Numbered from the stretch's first letter, positions 8,506 to 20,525 are shown. The stretch: 64,000 nucleotides of DNA from Candidatus Dietzia intestinipullorum (GCA_019119635.1 DWWP01000041.1:122399-186398); one strand, 5' to 3'. Notes: generated from the sequence alone by a model not told the origin. Numbers and translations are program-made.

Positions 8506-9891
8506 TCAATCCTGCCACTTCCGGGCCAGGCGGTGGGCCGCGGCCCGCGCCGAGCCGATACACGCGGGGACCCCGACCCCCTCGGTCGCGCCGCCGACCA
8601 ACTCGAGCCCGGGCGTCCGTTCGGCGAGTTCGGCACGGATCCGACCGATCCGTCGCGAGTGGCCCGGACCGATCTCCGCGAGGGCGTCGTCCCAGCGCCG
8701 GACCCGCGAGTGCAGGACGACCGGTCTGCGCCCGATGATCCCGGCGAGTCCGGACACCGCCATCTCCACCAACTCGTCGTCAGCGGCGGCGAGCACCTCG
8801 TCGTCGCCGAGCCTGCCGAACGACACGCGCACCAGGTGGCCCGGTCGCGTGTCGAGGTGCGGCCACTTGCTACTGGTGAACGTCATCGCCTTGAACGGCA
8901 CCGGCTCGTCGGTGGCCACTAGGACCCCGGACTGCCCCGGAAGGTCGACGGACCGGTCGAGCTCCAGGGCCACCAGCGCCGAGGACGCGGTCCGGATCTC
9001 CGACAGCGCGGCGGCCGCGGTGTCGAGTCCACCGACGCCGTGGAGCAACGGCGCCGCCCGGGGCGCGGGGACGGCGACGACGACGAGGTCGGCGGTCGGC
9101 GTGGACTGCCCGGTCCCACCTCGCACGGTCAGCGCGTACCCGCGCGGGGTGCGATCGATCGACGTGCACTCACTGCGCGGGTGCAGCCGTGCGCCCGCGG
9201 CCTCCGCGAGAGCGTCGACCAGCACGCGGTAGCCGCCGGTCAGGGACGCGAACACCGGACCGGGCGTCCCGGGTCCGACGAGCTGCCTGACGGCGGCGGT
9301 CAGCGTGGGCGCCCCGCGGTCGAGCGCCGCGGCCAGCCCCGGGACCACCTCGCGCAGCCCGAGCCCCGAACTCGGCGCGGCGTATACGCCGCCGAGCATC
9401 GGGTCGACGAGCCTGTCGACCACGGCCGGGCCGAACCTCTCGGCGACCAGTCCGCCCAGCGAGACATCGGCTCCCGGCACCCACTTCAGCGGCCTCTCCT
9501 CCTCCCTGGACGCCCGCGCCGCTTCGTCGGACGTGAGGACGCCGGAGAGCGACCGGACGTCCGACGGCAACCCCATGAAGGTCCCGGTGGGCATGGGTTC
9601 GAGGCGCCCACCGGTGAGGATCGCAGAAGAGCGTCCACCCGGGTGGCGGACGGCGTCGTCCAGGCCCAGTTCCCGGACGAGCTCCCGGGCCTCGGGTCGG
9701 CGGACGATGAAGGCCTCCGCGCCGACGTCGACCGGCCCCGAGGGGAAGTCCGCGGTCTGAAGCGCGCCACCGATCCGGGACGACGCCTCGTGCACGTCGA
9801 TCCGTGCCTCCGGCAGCTCACGCCGGAGCTGGTAGGCGGCGGTCAGCCCACTGACACCGCCGCCGACCACCGCGACCCGGGGCGCCGCCAC
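8506..9891 (-). CDS. hemY: Protoporphyrinogen/coproporphyrinogen III oxidase
   Basis: FAD motif VAVVGGGVSGLTAAYQLRRE; C-term GVGVPACIGSARAAA. Confidence 0.9.
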   Translation of the reverse strand: MAAPRVAVVGGGVSGLTAAYQLRRELPEARIDVHEASSRIGGALQTADFPSGPVDVGAEAFIVRRPEARELVRELGLDDAVRHPGGRSSAILTGGRLEPMPTGTFMGLPSDVRSLSGVLTSDEAARASREEERPLKWVPGADVSLGGLVAERFGPAVVDRLVDPMLGGVYAAPSSGLGLREVVPGLAAALDRGAPTLTAAVRQLVGPGTPGPVFASLTGGYRVLVDALAEAAGARLHPRSECTSIDRTPRGYALTVRGGTGQSTPTADLVVVAVPAPRAAPLLHGVGGLDTAAAALSEIRTASSALVALELDRSVDLPGQSGVLVATDEPVPFKAMTFTSSKWPHLDTRPGHLVRVSFGRLGDDEVLAAADDELVEMAVSGLAGIIGRRPVVLHSRVRRWDDALAEIGPGHSRRIGRIRAELAERTPGLELVGGATEGVGVPACIGSARAAAHRLARKWQD

Positions 9892-10994
9892 TACTTCCCG
9901 GTGAGCTCGTGGACGAGGTCGACCACGTGGGTCACCGCGCCCGGATCTGTGGCGGGCAGGACGCCGTGGCCGAGGTTGAACACGTGCCCGGGCGCGCCCT
10001 GCTCGCGGGCACGGGCCCCCTCGTCGAGGATCCGGCGCACCTCGCCGTCGAGCGAGCGGCGGTCGGCGAAGAGCAGAGCCGGGTCGAGATTGCCCTGCAG
10101 GACCTTGCCCGGGACGCGGCGGGCCGCCTCATCGAGCGGGACACGCCAGTCGGCGCCCACCACGTCGACGCCGGCCTCGCCCATCGCGCCGAGGAGTTCG
10201 CCGGTCCCCACCCCGAAGTGCGTGCGCGGGACCGAGGCGACGATCTCGTCCGCGAAAACGGCCGTGGAGTGTGGGAGCACGAGTGAACGGTAGTCCCGCA
10301 GCGACAGTGCGCCGGCCCAGGAGTCGAACAGCTGGACGGCGTCGACGCCCGCCTCCACCTGCGCACGCAAGAAAACCGTCGTGATGTCGGAGAGCTTGGC
10401 CAGCAGGGTGTTCCACAGGTCGGGTCGGGAGAACATGAGCGACTTGGTGTGCTCGTGGTTTCGGCTCGGGCCGCCCTCGACGAGGTAGGAGGCGAGCGTG
10501 AACGGGGCGCCGGCGAATCCGATCAGCGCGGTCGCCGGATCGAGCTCCGCGACGATCAGCCGGACGGCCTCCTGGATCTTCTCCACGCGGTCCGGGGTCA
10601 GTTCCGGCAGCGCGTCGACGTCCGCTTCCGAGCGGATGGGACGCGCCACCACCGGCCCCGTGCCCGGGACGATGTCGATGTCCACCCCGGCGGCGGCCAG
10701 CGGGATCACGATGTCCGAGAACAGGATCGCGGCATCCACCCCGTGCCGGCGCACGGGCTGCAGGGTGATCTCACAGGTCATGTCCGGGTCGAAGCAGGCC
10801 TCGATCATGGTCGTCCCGACGCGTAGCTCGCGGTACTCGGGCAGCGACCGCCCCGCCTGGCGCATGAACCACACCGGCGTGTGCGGGGAGCCCGTACCTG
10901 ACACCTCCTGCAGGTAAGGGCCGGTCCCGGGGCGACGCCCGGCGGCGCGGGCGGAGGCGATACTGGAGTCGGGGTCAACACTCGGATTCAGCAC
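9891..10994 (-). CDS. hemE: Uroporphyrinogen decarboxylase
   Basis: [45 protein letters not shown]. Confidence 0.95.
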   Translation of the reverse strand: MLNPSVDPDSSIASARAAGRRPGTGPYLQEVSGTGSPHTPVWFMRQAGRSLPEYRELRVGTTMIEACFDPDMTCEITLQPVRRHGVDAAILFSDIVIPLAAAGVDIDIVPGTGPVVARPIRSEADVDALPELTPDRVEKIQEAVRLIVAELDPATALIGFAGAPFTLASYLVEGGPSRNHEHTKSLMFSRPDLWNTLLAKLSDITTVFLRAQVEAGVDAVQLFDSWAGALSLRDYRSLVLPHSTAVFADEIVASVPRTHFGVGTGELLGAMGEAGVDVVGADWRVPLDEAARRVPGKVLQGNLDPALLFADRRSLDGEVRRILDEGARAREQGAPGHVFNLGHGVLPATDPGAVTHVVDLVHELTGK

Positions 10995-11100
10995 GCCCCC
11001 ATGGTCCCACGACACGGCGATCCGGGCCCGCCGCCCCACCCGAGCAGGAGACGGCGCGCCTCCCGGGAGCGTCGCCGGGCCATCACTAGCGTGACGCCCC

Positions 11101-11688
11101 GTGAGCACATCGGTGAATGAGGGCGAGCCGGAGATCTTCCGGGAGGCGGTCGAGTCGTTGTCCCGGATCGACGTGCGCCCCGAGATCTCCATCGGTCCGA
11201 TCCGGCCGCCACAGCGGCTCGCCCCGTACAGTCACGCTCTCGGCGTCGAGGTCGACCCCCCGTCGAGCGAGGATGTGCCGGAGTTCTCCGACGGCGACGC
11301 GTTCGGCCGGTTGATCCTCCTGCACGACCCGTCGGGCGACGACGCCTGGAACGGCACGCTGCGACTGGTGGCCTACGTTCAGGCGGACATGGAGGCGGCG
11401 CTCGCGGGCGACCCGCTCCTGCCCCAGGTGGCGTGGAGCTGGCTCACGGAGGCCCTCGACGAGGAGGCGGGCCCGTACACGTCGCTGGGCGGGACGGTGA
11501 CGAGCACCGCCTCGGTCCGCTACGGCGACATCTCCGGACCACCCCAGGCTCATCAGCTCGAGCTTCGCGCCTCGTGGACGGCTCTCGAGCCAGATCTGAG
11601 TGGGCACGCCTCAGCGTTCTGCGCGCTGCTCGCGATGGCGGCCGGGCTGCCCCCCGCGGGCGTGACCTCTCTGCACAGACGCGCGTGA
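11101..11688 (+). CDS. DUF3000 domain-containing protein
   Basis: 195-aa GTG-start ORF between hemE and rnd, as in other Mycobacteriales. Confidence 0.78.
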   Translation: MSTSVNEGEPEIFREAVESLSRIDVRPEISIGPIRPPQRLAPYSHALGVEVDPPSSEDVPEFSDGDAFGRLILLHDPSGDDAWNGTLRLVAYVQADMEAALAGDPLLPQVAWSWLTEALDEEAGPYTSLGGTVTSTASVRYGDISGPPQAHQLELRASWTALEPDLSGHASAFCALLAMAAGLPPAGVTSLHRRA

Positions 11689-12923
11689 GTTCCCGCCGGC
11701 GCGGCGAGACCCCGCCGGGGGCGCCTCCTCCGACTGCGGAGTACGAGTTCATCGACGACGAGCGCGGACTGGACGAGGCCGCCTCGGCGCTCGACGCCTC
11801 CGCCGGACCGATCGCGGTCGACGTCGAACGCGCGTCCGGGATCCGCTACTCCGAGCGCGCCTTCCTCGTCCAGCTCCGCGCCGCAACCGGGCCCGCGCTC
11901 CTGGTGGACCCGGAGACCCCGGGTCGTACGGTCGGTCCCCTTTCGCACTCGCTCTCGCCCCGACGCCTGCTTCTGCACGCTGCGAGCCAGGATCTCCCGT
12001 CTCTCCGCGAACTCGGCATCTCCCCGGCGTCGCTCGTCGACACCGAGCTCGCCGGCAGGTTTCTCGGAACCGACCGGGTCAATCTCGGGGCGATGATCTC
12101 CGAACACCTGGGGATCGGCCTGGCCAAGGCGTATTCCGCGGTGGACTGGTCACGGCGCCCCCTGCCGGCGGCCTGGCTCGAGTACGCGGCCTACGACGTA
12201 CTGTTCCTCCACGATCTCGCCGACGTCGTCCTGCCGCGGCTCGACGAGCTGGGCAGGCGTGAATGGTTCGAGGCCGAGTGCCGCCACCTCGTGGAGTCCG
12301 ACACCCCGCCGCCGGCGGTGGTGCCGTGGCGGCGGTTGTCCAGACTCAGCTCACTGCGCACCGGCCGGCAGTACGCGCGGGCCCGGGAGCTGTGGTCGGC
12401 CCGCGACCGCGTGGCGGCGGACCGCGACATCGCCCCGAAACGACTGCTCCCCGATTCCGCGATCATCGAGGCGGCCCGCACCGGCCCGACGAGTCGTTCC
12501 GCACTCCTCGGGATCGACGGGTTCGACGGCCCGCACCGGCGGCGACTCGCCGGGGACTGGCTCGCCGCGCTCGAGTGGGCTGACGAACTCGGGGAGGACG
12601 ACCTCCCGAGCCGGAGCGCTCCCCGGGGTGAGCTGCCGCCGCACACCACGTGGAAGCGGGTCGAGCCCGAGGCCGCCGCGCTTCTCGAGACCGCGCGTGA
12701 GGTGATCGCCTCGATCGCCGGAGACCTGGGGCTGGAGCAGAGTCTGATACTCAGGCCCGCGACACTGCGGTTATGGGCGTGGCGGGCCGCCACGACCGAT
12801 CCCGACGACGACGCCGAGCTACTGCACGAGGTGTTCCGCGCCGAGCGGGTCCGGCAGTGGCAGATCGAGCTGACCGCGCCGGGCCTGACACAGGCCGTCC
12901 ACCGGTTCAGGGCCGAGCGGTAG
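11685..12923 (+). CDS. rnd: Ribonuclease D-like 3'-5' exonuclease with HRDC domain
   Basis: PIAVDVERASGIRYSERAFLVQL, LLLHAASQDLPSLRELG, AAYDVLFLHDL; overlaps upstream stop (GTGA). Confidence 0.88.
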   Translation: MSSRRRGETPPGAPPPTAEYEFIDDERGLDEAASALDASAGPIAVDVERASGIRYSERAFLVQLRAATGPALLVDPETPGRTVGPLSHSLSPRRLLLHAASQDLPSLRELGISPASLVDTELAGRFLGTDRVNLGAMISEHLGIGLAKAYSAVDWSRRPLPAAWLEYAAYDVLFLHDLADVVLPRLDELGRREWFEAECRHLVESDTPPPAVVPWRRLSRLSSLRTGRQYARARELWSARDRVAADRDIAPKRLLPDSAIIEAARTGPTSRSALLGIDGFDGPHRRRLAGDWLAALEWADELGEDDLPSRSAPRGELPPHTTWKRVEPEAAALLETAREVIASIAGDLGLEQSLILRPATLRLWAWRAATTDPDDDAELLHEVFRAERVRQWQIELTAPGLTQAVHRFRAER

Positions 12924-12928
12924 GAACG

Positions 12929-14851
12929 TCAGGCGTCCTCGGTCCGTGCGCCGACCGCCGGCGGGACGGGGGCCCTGACGAGCTCTGCGCGGATGCTGTC
13001 GGCGATGCCCTCCGGGGTCAGGCCCAATTCGGAGAGGATCTCCCCGCGCGAGGCGTGGTCGAGGAACTCCTGCGGGATTCCCAGCGACAGCCGGTCGACC
13101 CGGACGCCGGCCGCCTCGAGACGGCTCGAGAGCGCCGATCCGACGCCACCGTGGAGGCCGTTGTCCTCGACGCTGACCACCAGACGACGGCCCCGGGAGG
13201 CCTCGGCCACGGAGTCGGGGATCGGGTGGACCCACCGTGGGTCGACGACGTCGACGCTGATCCCGTCCGTCGCCAGTGTGTCTGCGGCGGCGACGCTCGG
13301 CTCGACCATCGAGCCCACCGCCACCACGAGTACGTCGGCCCGCCCGGTCCCGTGCACGCGGTCGACCCCGTCGTCCGTGGTCTCCAGCGCCGGGACCGCT
13401 TCGCCGACCGACCCCTTGGGGAACCGCACGACGGTCGGGCCGTCGCTGATCGCGACCGCCTCCCGGAGCTCCTGTCGGAGGGTCTCGGCGTCCCGTGGCG
13501 CGGCCACGCGGATCCCGGGGACGATGCCGGCCAACGAGAGGTCCCACATGCCGTTGTGGCTGGCCCCGTCGGGTCCCGTGACGCCGGCCCTGTCGAGGAC
13601 CAGGGTGACGGGCTGCCGGAGCAGCGCCACATCCATGAGCAGTTGGTCGAAGCCACGGTTGAGGAACGTGGAGTACACCGCGACCACGGGGTGCATCCCG
13701 CCCAGTGCCAGGCCGGACGCGGAGGCGATCGCGTGCTGCTCGGCGATCCCGACGTCGTACATCCGGTCCGGGAACCGTTCACCGAACGCGGTCAGGCCCG
13801 TCGGGCCCGCCATGGCGGCGGTGATCGCCACGACGTCATCGCGCTCCGTGCCGATGTCGCACAGTTCCTCGGAGAACACCGAGGTCCAGTTCACGGACGA
13901 CGAGGTCGACAGGGGCCGGCCGGTGTCCGGGTCGATGATCCCGGTCGCGTGCATCTGATCGGCCACGTCGTTCTCCGCGTGGACGTACCCGTTGCCCTTG
14001 CGGGTGACCACGTGGACGACCACCGGGCCACCGAAGTCCTTGGCACGACGCAACGCCGCCTCGGTGGCCGCGAGATTGTGCCCGTCGACGGGACCGACGT
14101 ACTTGAGCCCGAGGTCGCCGAAGAGCTCCTGGGGCGCGACCGCGTCCTTGAGACCGGCCTTGATCCCGTGCAGCACCGAGTAGACTGCGCGACCGACCAG
14201 GTCGCGGCGCGCGCCCAGGGTCCGCTTGGTGTGATCCATCGCCTTCTCGTAGGCGGGTTGCAGGCGCAGGACCCCGAGTCGGTCGGCCAGACCGCCTATC
14301 GTGGGCGAGTAGGACCGGCCGTTGTCATTGACCACGATCACCAGCGGCCGGTCGTCGCCGGCCGCGATGTTGTTGAGCGCCTCCCAGCACATCCCGCCGG
14401 TCATCGCCCCGTCGCCGATCACGGCGACCACCGTCCGGTCCGATTCGCCGCGCAACGAGTACGCCTTGGCCAGCCCGTCCGCGTAGGACAACGACGCGGT
14501 GGCGTGAGAGGACTCGACGATGTCGTGCTCGCTCTCCGCACGGCTCGGGTACCCGGACAGGCCGCCGCGCGAGCGCAGACCGTCGAAGCTGTCGCCCCCG
14601 CGCCCGGTGAGGATCTTGTGGACGTAGGACTGGTGCCCGGTGTCGAACACGAGCGGGTCGCGCGGCGAGTCGAAGACACGGTGCAGGGCGACGGTGAGTT
14701 CGACCACGCCGAGGTTGGGGCCGAGATGTCCGCCGGTGGCGGAGACCTTCCGGATGAGGAAGTCGCGGATGTCGCCGCAGAGCTCCTTCAACTGGTCCGC
14801 GTCGAGACCCCGTAGGTCGGCCGGGCGGTTCACACGGTCGAGCATGCTCAT
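12929..14851 (-). CDS. dxs: 1-deoxy-D-xylulose-5-phosphate synthase
   Basis: [45 protein letters not shown]. Confidence 0.96.
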   Translation of the reverse strand: MSMLDRVNRPADLRGLDADQLKELCGDIRDFLIRKVSATGGHLGPNLGVVELTVALHRVFDSPRDPLVFDTGHQSYVHKILTGRGGDSFDGLRSRGGLSGYPSRAESEHDIVESSHATASLSYADGLAKAYSLRGESDRTVVAVIGDGAMTGGMCWEALNNIAAGDDRPLVIVVNDNGRSYSPTIGGLADRLGVLRLQPAYEKAMDHTKRTLGARRDLVGRAVYSVLHGIKAGLKDAVAPQELFGDLGLKYVGPVDGHNLAATEAALRRAKDFGGPVVVHVVTRKGNGYVHAENDVADQMHATGIIDPDTGRPLSTSSSVNWTSVFSEELCDIGTERDDVVAITAAMAGPTGLTAFGERFPDRMYDVGIAEQHAIASASGLALGGMHPVVAVYSTFLNRGFDQLLMDVALLRQPVTLVLDRAGVTGPDGASHNGMWDLSLAGIVPGIRVAAPRDAETLRQELREAVAISDGPTVVRFPKGSVGEAVPALETTDDGVDRVHGTGRADVLVVAVGSMVEPSVAAADTLATDGISVDVVDPRWVHPIPDSVAEASRGRRLVVSVEDNGLHGGVGSALSSRLEAAGVRVDRLSLGIPQEFLDHASRGEILSELGLTPEGIADSIRAELVRAPVPPAVGARTEDA

Positions 14852-14928
14852 TGCTGTCGACTGCCCCTTTCGTGAACGACAGCCCCCGCTGGGGCGAACC
14901 GCCATTCTACGGCCTGGCGCGTGTCGTT

Positions 14929-16263
14929 TCATCTGTGGGCGGCGTGGCGGCCGGCCGTGGCCGGTGCGTCCAGGATCGCGAGCCCCTCGACGTGGTGGGT
15001 CCCCGGGAATGCGGCCACCCCGCTCAGGTCGACCAGCGTCCATCCCGCGGCGACGAGCACTCCCACGTCCCGCGCGAGGCTCGCCGGGTCACACCCCACG
15101 TGCACGATCCGCGCACGGGTCAGTTCGGACAACCGCACCATGACGTCGATCCCCGCGCCTCCCCGGGGCGGGTCCAGGACCACCACGTCGGGTCCGGTGT
15201 CCGCCCCGCCGGGGCGCACCCCCTCCAGGAACGTCTCGACGCGCGAACCGACGCGCTGCACTCCGTCCACGTCCTGTCCTCCGGTATCCGCCGCCCCGAG
15301 GGAGGCTGTGGCCGACTCGACCAGGGTCACCCGGGCCCCGGGCGCCACGTCGAGCGCCGCTGCCGCGAAGACGCCCGCGCCACCGTAGAGGTCCCACACC
15401 TCGGGGCCCCGCGAGAGCCCGGGGGTCGACGCGATGGCGTCGCAGACCACGTCGGAATAGTGACGGGGGGCGGACCGGTGTGCCTGCCAGAACGCCTCCA
15501 GCGGCAGGGACCACGACCGCTGCCCCACCCGGCGGAGCACCGACGTCGGACCCGCCACCGGCTCCCAGGCCCCCGCCCGCGCGTGTCGCGCCCGGGTGCG
15601 CGTGGCGGAACGTCGCGAACCGCCCCCGCGTGCGGGTGGTTCGTCGAGCGGTCGGTGCGCCACGTGGATCGTCTGGTCGTCGCCGAGTACCCCCAGCACC
15701 TCGCGCCCCGGTGCCACGCCGGAGGCCTCGACCGCCTCGCGGAGGCGCGGCTCGACCTGCACGCAGGGCTCCGTGATGATCTGTCGGGAGTGGGCGCGGC
15801 GGACGCCGGGGATCGCGTCGGGGCCGGTGACCCACCGGGCGACCGTGCGCCACCCCGTGCTCGAGGTGTCCCCGGCCGGGGCGACGACCGGCACCGGCGT
15901 GTCGGCGGTGTCGATCTTGCCGATCCGCTGCGCCTGTTCCGCCAGTACCGTGCCGGAGAAGCGGCGTGCGGCCTCCGGCGCGATATGACTCCAATCGCAG
16001 CAGCCGGCACCGGCTGCTGCCGCCGGGCAGCGGGGCGCGACCCGGTGCGGGGACGCCTCGAGGACCTCCCGGACACTCCCCCGGCAGAAGGCCCGGCCCG
16101 GGTCGTCGTCGACCACCACGTCCACCAGCTCACCCGTGATCGCCCCGCGGCAGAAGACCACACGGCCCTCGTGGCGGGCGACGAACTCCCCGCCGTGCGC
16201 GGGTCCGTCCACGCGGACCCGCAGAGTTCGCCCTGCCCAGTTCACGCGCTCGCGCTCCGTCAT
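14929..16263 (-). CDS. TRAM-domain class I SAM-dependent RNA methyltransferase (TrmA/RumA family)
   Basis: [43 protein letters not shown]. Confidence 0.87.
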   Translation of the reverse strand: MTERERVNWAGRTLRVRVDGPAHGGEFVARHEGRVVFCRGAITGELVDVVVDDDPGRAFCRGSVREVLEASPHRVAPRCPAAAAGAGCCDWSHIAPEAARRFSGTVLAEQAQRIGKIDTADTPVPVVAPAGDTSSTGWRTVARWVTGPDAIPGVRRAHSRQIITEPCVQVEPRLREAVEASGVAPGREVLGVLGDDQTIHVAHRPLDEPPARGGGSRRSATRTRARHARAGAWEPVAGPTSVLRRVGQRSWSLPLEAFWQAHRSAPRHYSDVVCDAIASTPGLSRGPEVWDLYGGAGVFAAAALDVAPGARVTLVESATASLGAADTGGQDVDGVQRVGSRVETFLEGVRPGGADTGPDVVVLDPPRGGAGIDVMVRLSELTRARIVHVGCDPASLARDVGVLVAAGWTLVDLSGVAAFPGTHHVEGLAILDAPATAGRHAAHR

Positions 16264-18260
16264 CTCGCCTCCGGTCCGCCCCAGCGGCCGACGATCGGCT
16301 CGCTGCGTGTCCGCTCTGCACGCCCGTCCGAGGACGACAGTTGCCACGGGACACTGGTCACCATGACACCACGTTCGTAGAGGAGCCGGGATTTCAGGCG
16401 CAACGCGCTCTGGTTGTGCAGGACCTGCTCCCACCAGCGGCCCACGACGTATTCGGGGATGTACACGATCACCACGTCCCGCGGGGACTGCTCGCGCAAT
16501 CGCGTGACGTAGTCCACCACCGGTTTGTTGATCTCCCGGTACGGCGACTCGATCACCTTGAGTGGCACCGTGATGCCGCGGCGCTCCCACTCGCGGGCCA
16601 GTGTCCGGGTCTCCGCCGTGTCGATGTTCACGGTCAGTGCCTCGATACTGTCCGGCCTCGTCGCCCTGGCGTAGGCCAGCGCGCGCAGGGTGGGCAGGTG
16701 CAGCTTGGACACCAACACCACGCAGTGGGTCCGGCTGGGTAGCACCACGTCCCACTCCGTCTCCCGTAGTTCCCGAGCGACGGCGTCGTAGTGGCGTCGG
16801 ATGAGCTTCATCACCACGAATACCGCCGCGAGAGCGACGACGACGATGTAAGCGCCTGCGAGGAACTTGGTGACCAGGACGATCACCAGCACCATGGCGG
16901 TGAGGACCAGGCCAACACCGTTGATCAGACGCGAGCGGAGCATCCGCGTGCGCACCGCCGGGACCGGCTCGTCGTCCAGCTCACGCGTCCAGTGCCGCAC
17001 CATCCCCCACTGGCTGAGGGTGAACGCCACGAACACACCCACGATGTACAACTGGATCAATTGGGTGACGGACGCGCCGAACGCGACCACCAGGGCGATG
17101 GCCGCGACGGCGAGCAGGATGATCCCGTTGGAGAACGCCAGCCGGTCCCCCCGGGTCGCGAGCTGCCGCGGGAGTAGATCGTCGCGGGCCAGTACGGACG
17201 CGAGCGTCGGGAACCCGGTGAACGCGGTGTTGGCCGCCAGGACGAGGATCACCGCGGTCGCGGCCACGACCAGGGAGGACAGAACCGGCGCACCGTCGAA
17301 GACGGCGTCTGCCAACTGAGCGATCATCGTCTTCTGGTAGTACCCCTCGGGAGCACCGACGAGCTGCGTGGCCGGGTCCTCGGCGATCCTGACCCCCGAC
17401 CGGACCGCCAGGATGATCAGACCCGACAGAAATGTCACCGCGAGCACCCCGAGCACGAGCAGGGTGGTGGCGGCGTTGCCGGCCTTGTTCTTGCGGAACG
17501 CCGGGACGCCACTGTGGATCGCCTGGACTCCCGTGAGCGCCGCTGACCCCGAGGCGAACGCTCTCGCCACGATGAACGCGACCGCGAACCCACCGACCGC
17601 CGCCCCGTCCGGGGAGACGACCTCGAACCCCGCGGATTCGGCCCGCAACTCACCGCCGAGGAACCATTCCCGGGCCAGTCCCCAGACGATCAGCAGCGTC
17701 ATGCAGGCGATGAAGGCGTACACGGGGATCGCGAACGACGCTCCCGTCCGCCGGAGCCCGCGTAGGTTGACGGCGGCCACGACGATGACGCCCACCACCG
17801 CGATCAGGACCTGGTGGGAGCGCAGGGACGGCACCATCGAGCCGACGGCGGCCGCCGCGGCGGAGAGGGAGACCGCCACGGTCAGCACGTAGTCGATGAG
17901 TAGCGCGGAGCCCACCGTGACCCCGGCATCGCGTCCGAGGTTGACCGTCGCGACCTCGTAGTCACCACCCCCCGAGGGGTAGGCGCGCACGTTCTGGCGG
18001 TAACACGCGATCACCACCACCACGACCACGGCGACGGCAGCGCCGATCCACGGCGCGAAGGCCACGCCGGCGAGGCCCGCCAGCGACAGGACCAGGAAGA
18101 TCTGCTCGGGTGCGTAGGCGACGGAGGACAACGCGTCGGAGGCGAAGACCGGCATGGCCACCCGCTTGCGCAGTCGGGTGGTCCCCACCGTGTCGCTACG
18201 GAAGGGGCGCCCCAGAAGGAGCCGTTTGGTCCCCACCGTGATCTTGGAGGTCCTGGACAC
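16260..18260 (-). CDS. APC-family amino acid/potassium permease
   Basis: ~12 TM segments, FASDALSSVAYAPEQIFLVLSLAG; adjacent to trkA-type genes. Confidence 0.87.
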   Translation of the reverse strand: MSRTSKITVGTKRLLLGRPFRSDTVGTTRLRKRVAMPVFASDALSSVAYAPEQIFLVLSLAGLAGVAFAPWIGAAVAVVVVVVIACYRQNVRAYPSGGGDYEVATVNLGRDAGVTVGSALLIDYVLTVAVSLSAAAAAVGSMVPSLRSHQVLIAVVGVIVVAAVNLRGLRRTGASFAIPVYAFIACMTLLIVWGLAREWFLGGELRAESAGFEVVSPDGAAVGGFAVAFIVARAFASGSAALTGVQAIHSGVPAFRKNKAGNAATTLLVLGVLAVTFLSGLIILAVRSGVRIAEDPATQLVGAPEGYYQKTMIAQLADAVFDGAPVLSSLVVAATAVILVLAANTAFTGFPTLASVLARDDLLPRQLATRGDRLAFSNGIILLAVAAIALVVAFGASVTQLIQLYIVGVFVAFTLSQWGMVRHWTRELDDEPVPAVRTRMLRSRLINGVGLVLTAMVLVIVLVTKFLAGAYIVVVALAAVFVVMKLIRRHYDAVARELRETEWDVVLPSRTHCVVLVSKLHLPTLRALAYARATRPDSIEALTVNIDTAETRTLAREWERRGITVPLKVIESPYREINKPVVDYVTRLREQSPRDVVIVYIPEYVVGRWWEQVLHNQSALRLKSRLLYERGVMVTSVPWQLSSSDGRAERTRSEPIVGRWGGPEAR

Positions 18261-18367
18261 CGGCTCATCGTAGGACTCCCCGCCGGGCGCCGGACAACAC
18301 TCGGCCGCACAGGTACGGTTTGACCACTGGGCCGCACCCTGCGGGCCGTGAGGAGTACGGGCGATCG

Positions 18368-19030
18368 ATGAAGGCGATCATCATGGGCTGCGGCCGGGTC
18401 GGGGCCGCACTCGCGAACGACCTCGGCGATGCCGGGCACGACGTCGTGGTGATCGACCGGGATCCCGCCGCGTTCGACAGGCTCGGCCGCGACTTCGGCG
18501 GACGCACGGTCACCGGGGTCGGATTCGACCGGGACGTGCTCACCGAGGCAGGGGCGGGCCGGGCCGACGCGTTCGCGGCGGTCTCCTCCGGTGACAATTC
18601 CAACATCATCGCGGCCCGTGTCGCCCGTGAGCGCTTCGGGGTGGAGCGCGTGATCGCCCGCATCTACGACGCAGGACGAGCCGAGGTGTACGAGCGGCTG
18701 GGGATCCCCACCGTGGCGACCGTCCCGTGGGCGACCGGTCGACTGTTCCGGTACGTCACGGACAGTGCCGGCCCCGTGGACTGGCGCGACCAGACCGGGG
18801 CGGTCTCCCTCGTCGCCCTGGCCGCACCCCACGCCTGGGTGGGGGCCCGGGTCGACGATCTCGCCGCCGCCGCGGGCGGCAGGGCCGCGGCGCTGAGCCG
18901 GTTCGGACGGTGCCGCGTGCCCGACGCCCGCGACCTCGTCCAGGCGGACGACCTGCTCCACCTGGCCGTTCCCACGGACACGGTCGAGACACTGGAATCG
19001 ACGTTGGGGGAAGGCCCCTCCGATGAGTGA
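18368..19030 (+). CDS. ceoB: TrkA-type NAD-binding potassium uptake regulator (CeoB-like)
   Basis: MKAIIMGCGRVGAALANDLGDAGHDVVVIDRD Rossmann motif. Confidence 0.85.
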   Translation: MKAIIMGCGRVGAALANDLGDAGHDVVVIDRDPAAFDRLGRDFGGRTVTGVGFDRDVLTEAGAGRADAFAAVSSGDNSNIIAARVARERFGVERVIARIYDAGRAEVYERLGIPTVATVPWATGRLFRYVTDSAGPVDWRDQTGAVSLVALAAPHAWVGARVDDLAAAAGGRAAALSRFGRCRVPDARDLVQADDLLHLAVPTDTVETLESTLGEGPSDE

Positions 19031-19790
19031 CGCGACGAACCCACCCGAAGCCGGGGGGTCGGTCCCGGACTACGCCGACGGTGCCGGGCTGCTCCGCCGG
19101 GTCGGTGCCCGGACACAACGGGCGGCCACCATGCGGGTCGCGGTGGCCGGGGCGGGCGTGGTCGGTCGCTCCATCGCCCGCGAGTTGCGGGCGGGGGGCC
19201 ACGACGTGCTGCTCCTCGACCGTCGCGCGGACGCACTCGAGGCGGACGAGATCCCCGGCGCGGAGCTGCGGGTCGGTGACGCGTGCGAGTTGAGCTTCCT
19301 GGCCGGGGTCGGCCTCGAACGATGCGACGTGGTGGTCGCCGCGACCGGCGACGACAAGGCGAATCTCGTGGTGAGCCTGCTGGCCAAGACCGAATTCGCC
19401 GTGCCCCGCGTGGTGGCCCGCGTCAACGATCCCCGCGACGAGTGGCTGTTCGATCAACGCTGGGGCGTCGACGTGGCGGTGTCCACTCCCCGACTGCTCG
19501 TCGCCATGGTGGAGGAGGCGGTCTCCGTCGGCGACGTGGTGCGCCTCCTCACACTGCGCCGGGGTGGCGCCACCCTGCTCAGCATGACCCTGCCCGACCA
19601 GACCCCCCTGGCGGGCCGTCCTGTCTCGCGCGCACGGATCCCGACCGGCGCCGCGCTCGTGGCGATCCTGCGGGGCGGGCGGGTGATCGTCCCCGAGCCG
19701 GACGTGCCCTTCGAGCCGCACGACGAACTGCTCGTCGTGGCGGCCGGGGACATCGAGGAGGATCTGCGAAAGGCTCTGTTGACCGGCTGA
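19023..19790 (+). CDS. ceoC: TrkA-type NAD-binding potassium uptake regulator (CeoC-like)
   Basis: MRVAVAGAGVVGRSIARELRAGGHDVLLLDR plus TrkA-C; exact start uncertain. Confidence 0.85.
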   Translation: MSDATNPPEAGGSVPDYADGAGLLRRVGARTQRAATMRVAVAGAGVVGRSIARELRAGGHDVLLLDRRADALEADEIPGAELRVGDACELSFLAGVGLERCDVVVAATGDDKANLVVSLLAKTEFAVPRVVARVNDPRDEWLFDQRWGVDVAVSTPRLLVAMVEEAVSVGDVVRLLTLRRGGATLLSMTLPDQTPLAGRPVSRARIPTGAALVAILRGGRVIVPEPDVPFEPHDELLVVAAGDIEEDLRKALLTG

Positions 19791-20525
19791 TCACCGGCCG
19801 GCGGGGTCGGGAGCCGGGACGGTGACCGCGATCTCGCGTCCGTACCGCCACCCAGGGGCCAACGGCAGATCGTCCCCGCTCCAGAACCGCCCTGGGTCGT
19901 ACCAACTACTGTCGCGCGCTGGAAGCAGGATCCCCGCGGCCTCGAGGGTCGTCCCGACGACCTCCGCGCAGTACGCGGCCTCCACCCGCCGGGCCGGCGT
20001 CGCTCGCTGCCGGGTGCGTCGCCACGGGCGGGCGAACCGCTGGCGCTCGGGATCGTCGTCGTCTCCCTTCCCGCCCGGGCGGAGCCCGCCCCGCGCCGCC
20101 CATCGGCCCCGCACCCACCTCGCGGTCAGGCGGCCGGCAGACGGGAACGAGACCCCGTCGAGGCGCGCCACGCACTCCAGTAGGGCGTCCTCGTGCGCCC
20201 GCCCGACCTCCGGTGTGATCTGCCGGAACCATCCACGTTGCCCGTAGGGGCCGGTCCACTGGCGCACCGCCGCCTCGAGGTCGTGCAGCTGCACGCCTCG
20301 CTGACGGCGGCCGGTCCACACGTCCGTCAGCGAGCGCCCCATCTCGGCGTGCCATATCAGGGGCGGCATGTCCTCCAGCACGATCGCGACCCCGACGTGG
20401 TTCACCGGTGCGTTGGTGAGTGTCTGGATGAGCCGGTCGGCGGTCGTGCGACCGCGGAACAGCCACAGGTCGCCGGTACGGGTGCGGTCGACCGCGGTGG
20501 CCAACGATACGGGGGCGACGCTCAT
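19791..20525 (-). CDS. YiiX/YebB-like (NlpC/P60-related) papain-like cysteine peptidase family protein
   Basis: APVNHVGVAIVLED and AYCAEVVGTTLEAAGILLP as His and Cys motifs. Confidence 0.6.
   Translation of the reverse strand: MSVAPVSLATAVDRTRTGDLWLFRGRTTADRLIQTLTNAPVNHVGVAIVLEDMPPLIWHAEMGRSLTDVWTGRRQRGVQLHDLEAAVRQWTGPYGQRGWFRQITPEVGRAHEDALLECVARLDGVSFPSAGRLTARWVRGRWAARGGLRPGGKGDDDDPERQRFARPWRRTRQRATPARRVEAAYCAEVVGTTLEAAGILLPARDSSWYDPGRFWSGDDLPLAPGWRYGREIAVTVPAPDPAGR

Noticed and set aside
12773-14815. 680-aa plus-strand ORF opposite dxs
   Set aside because: Antisense artefact; dxs is clear on the minus strand.
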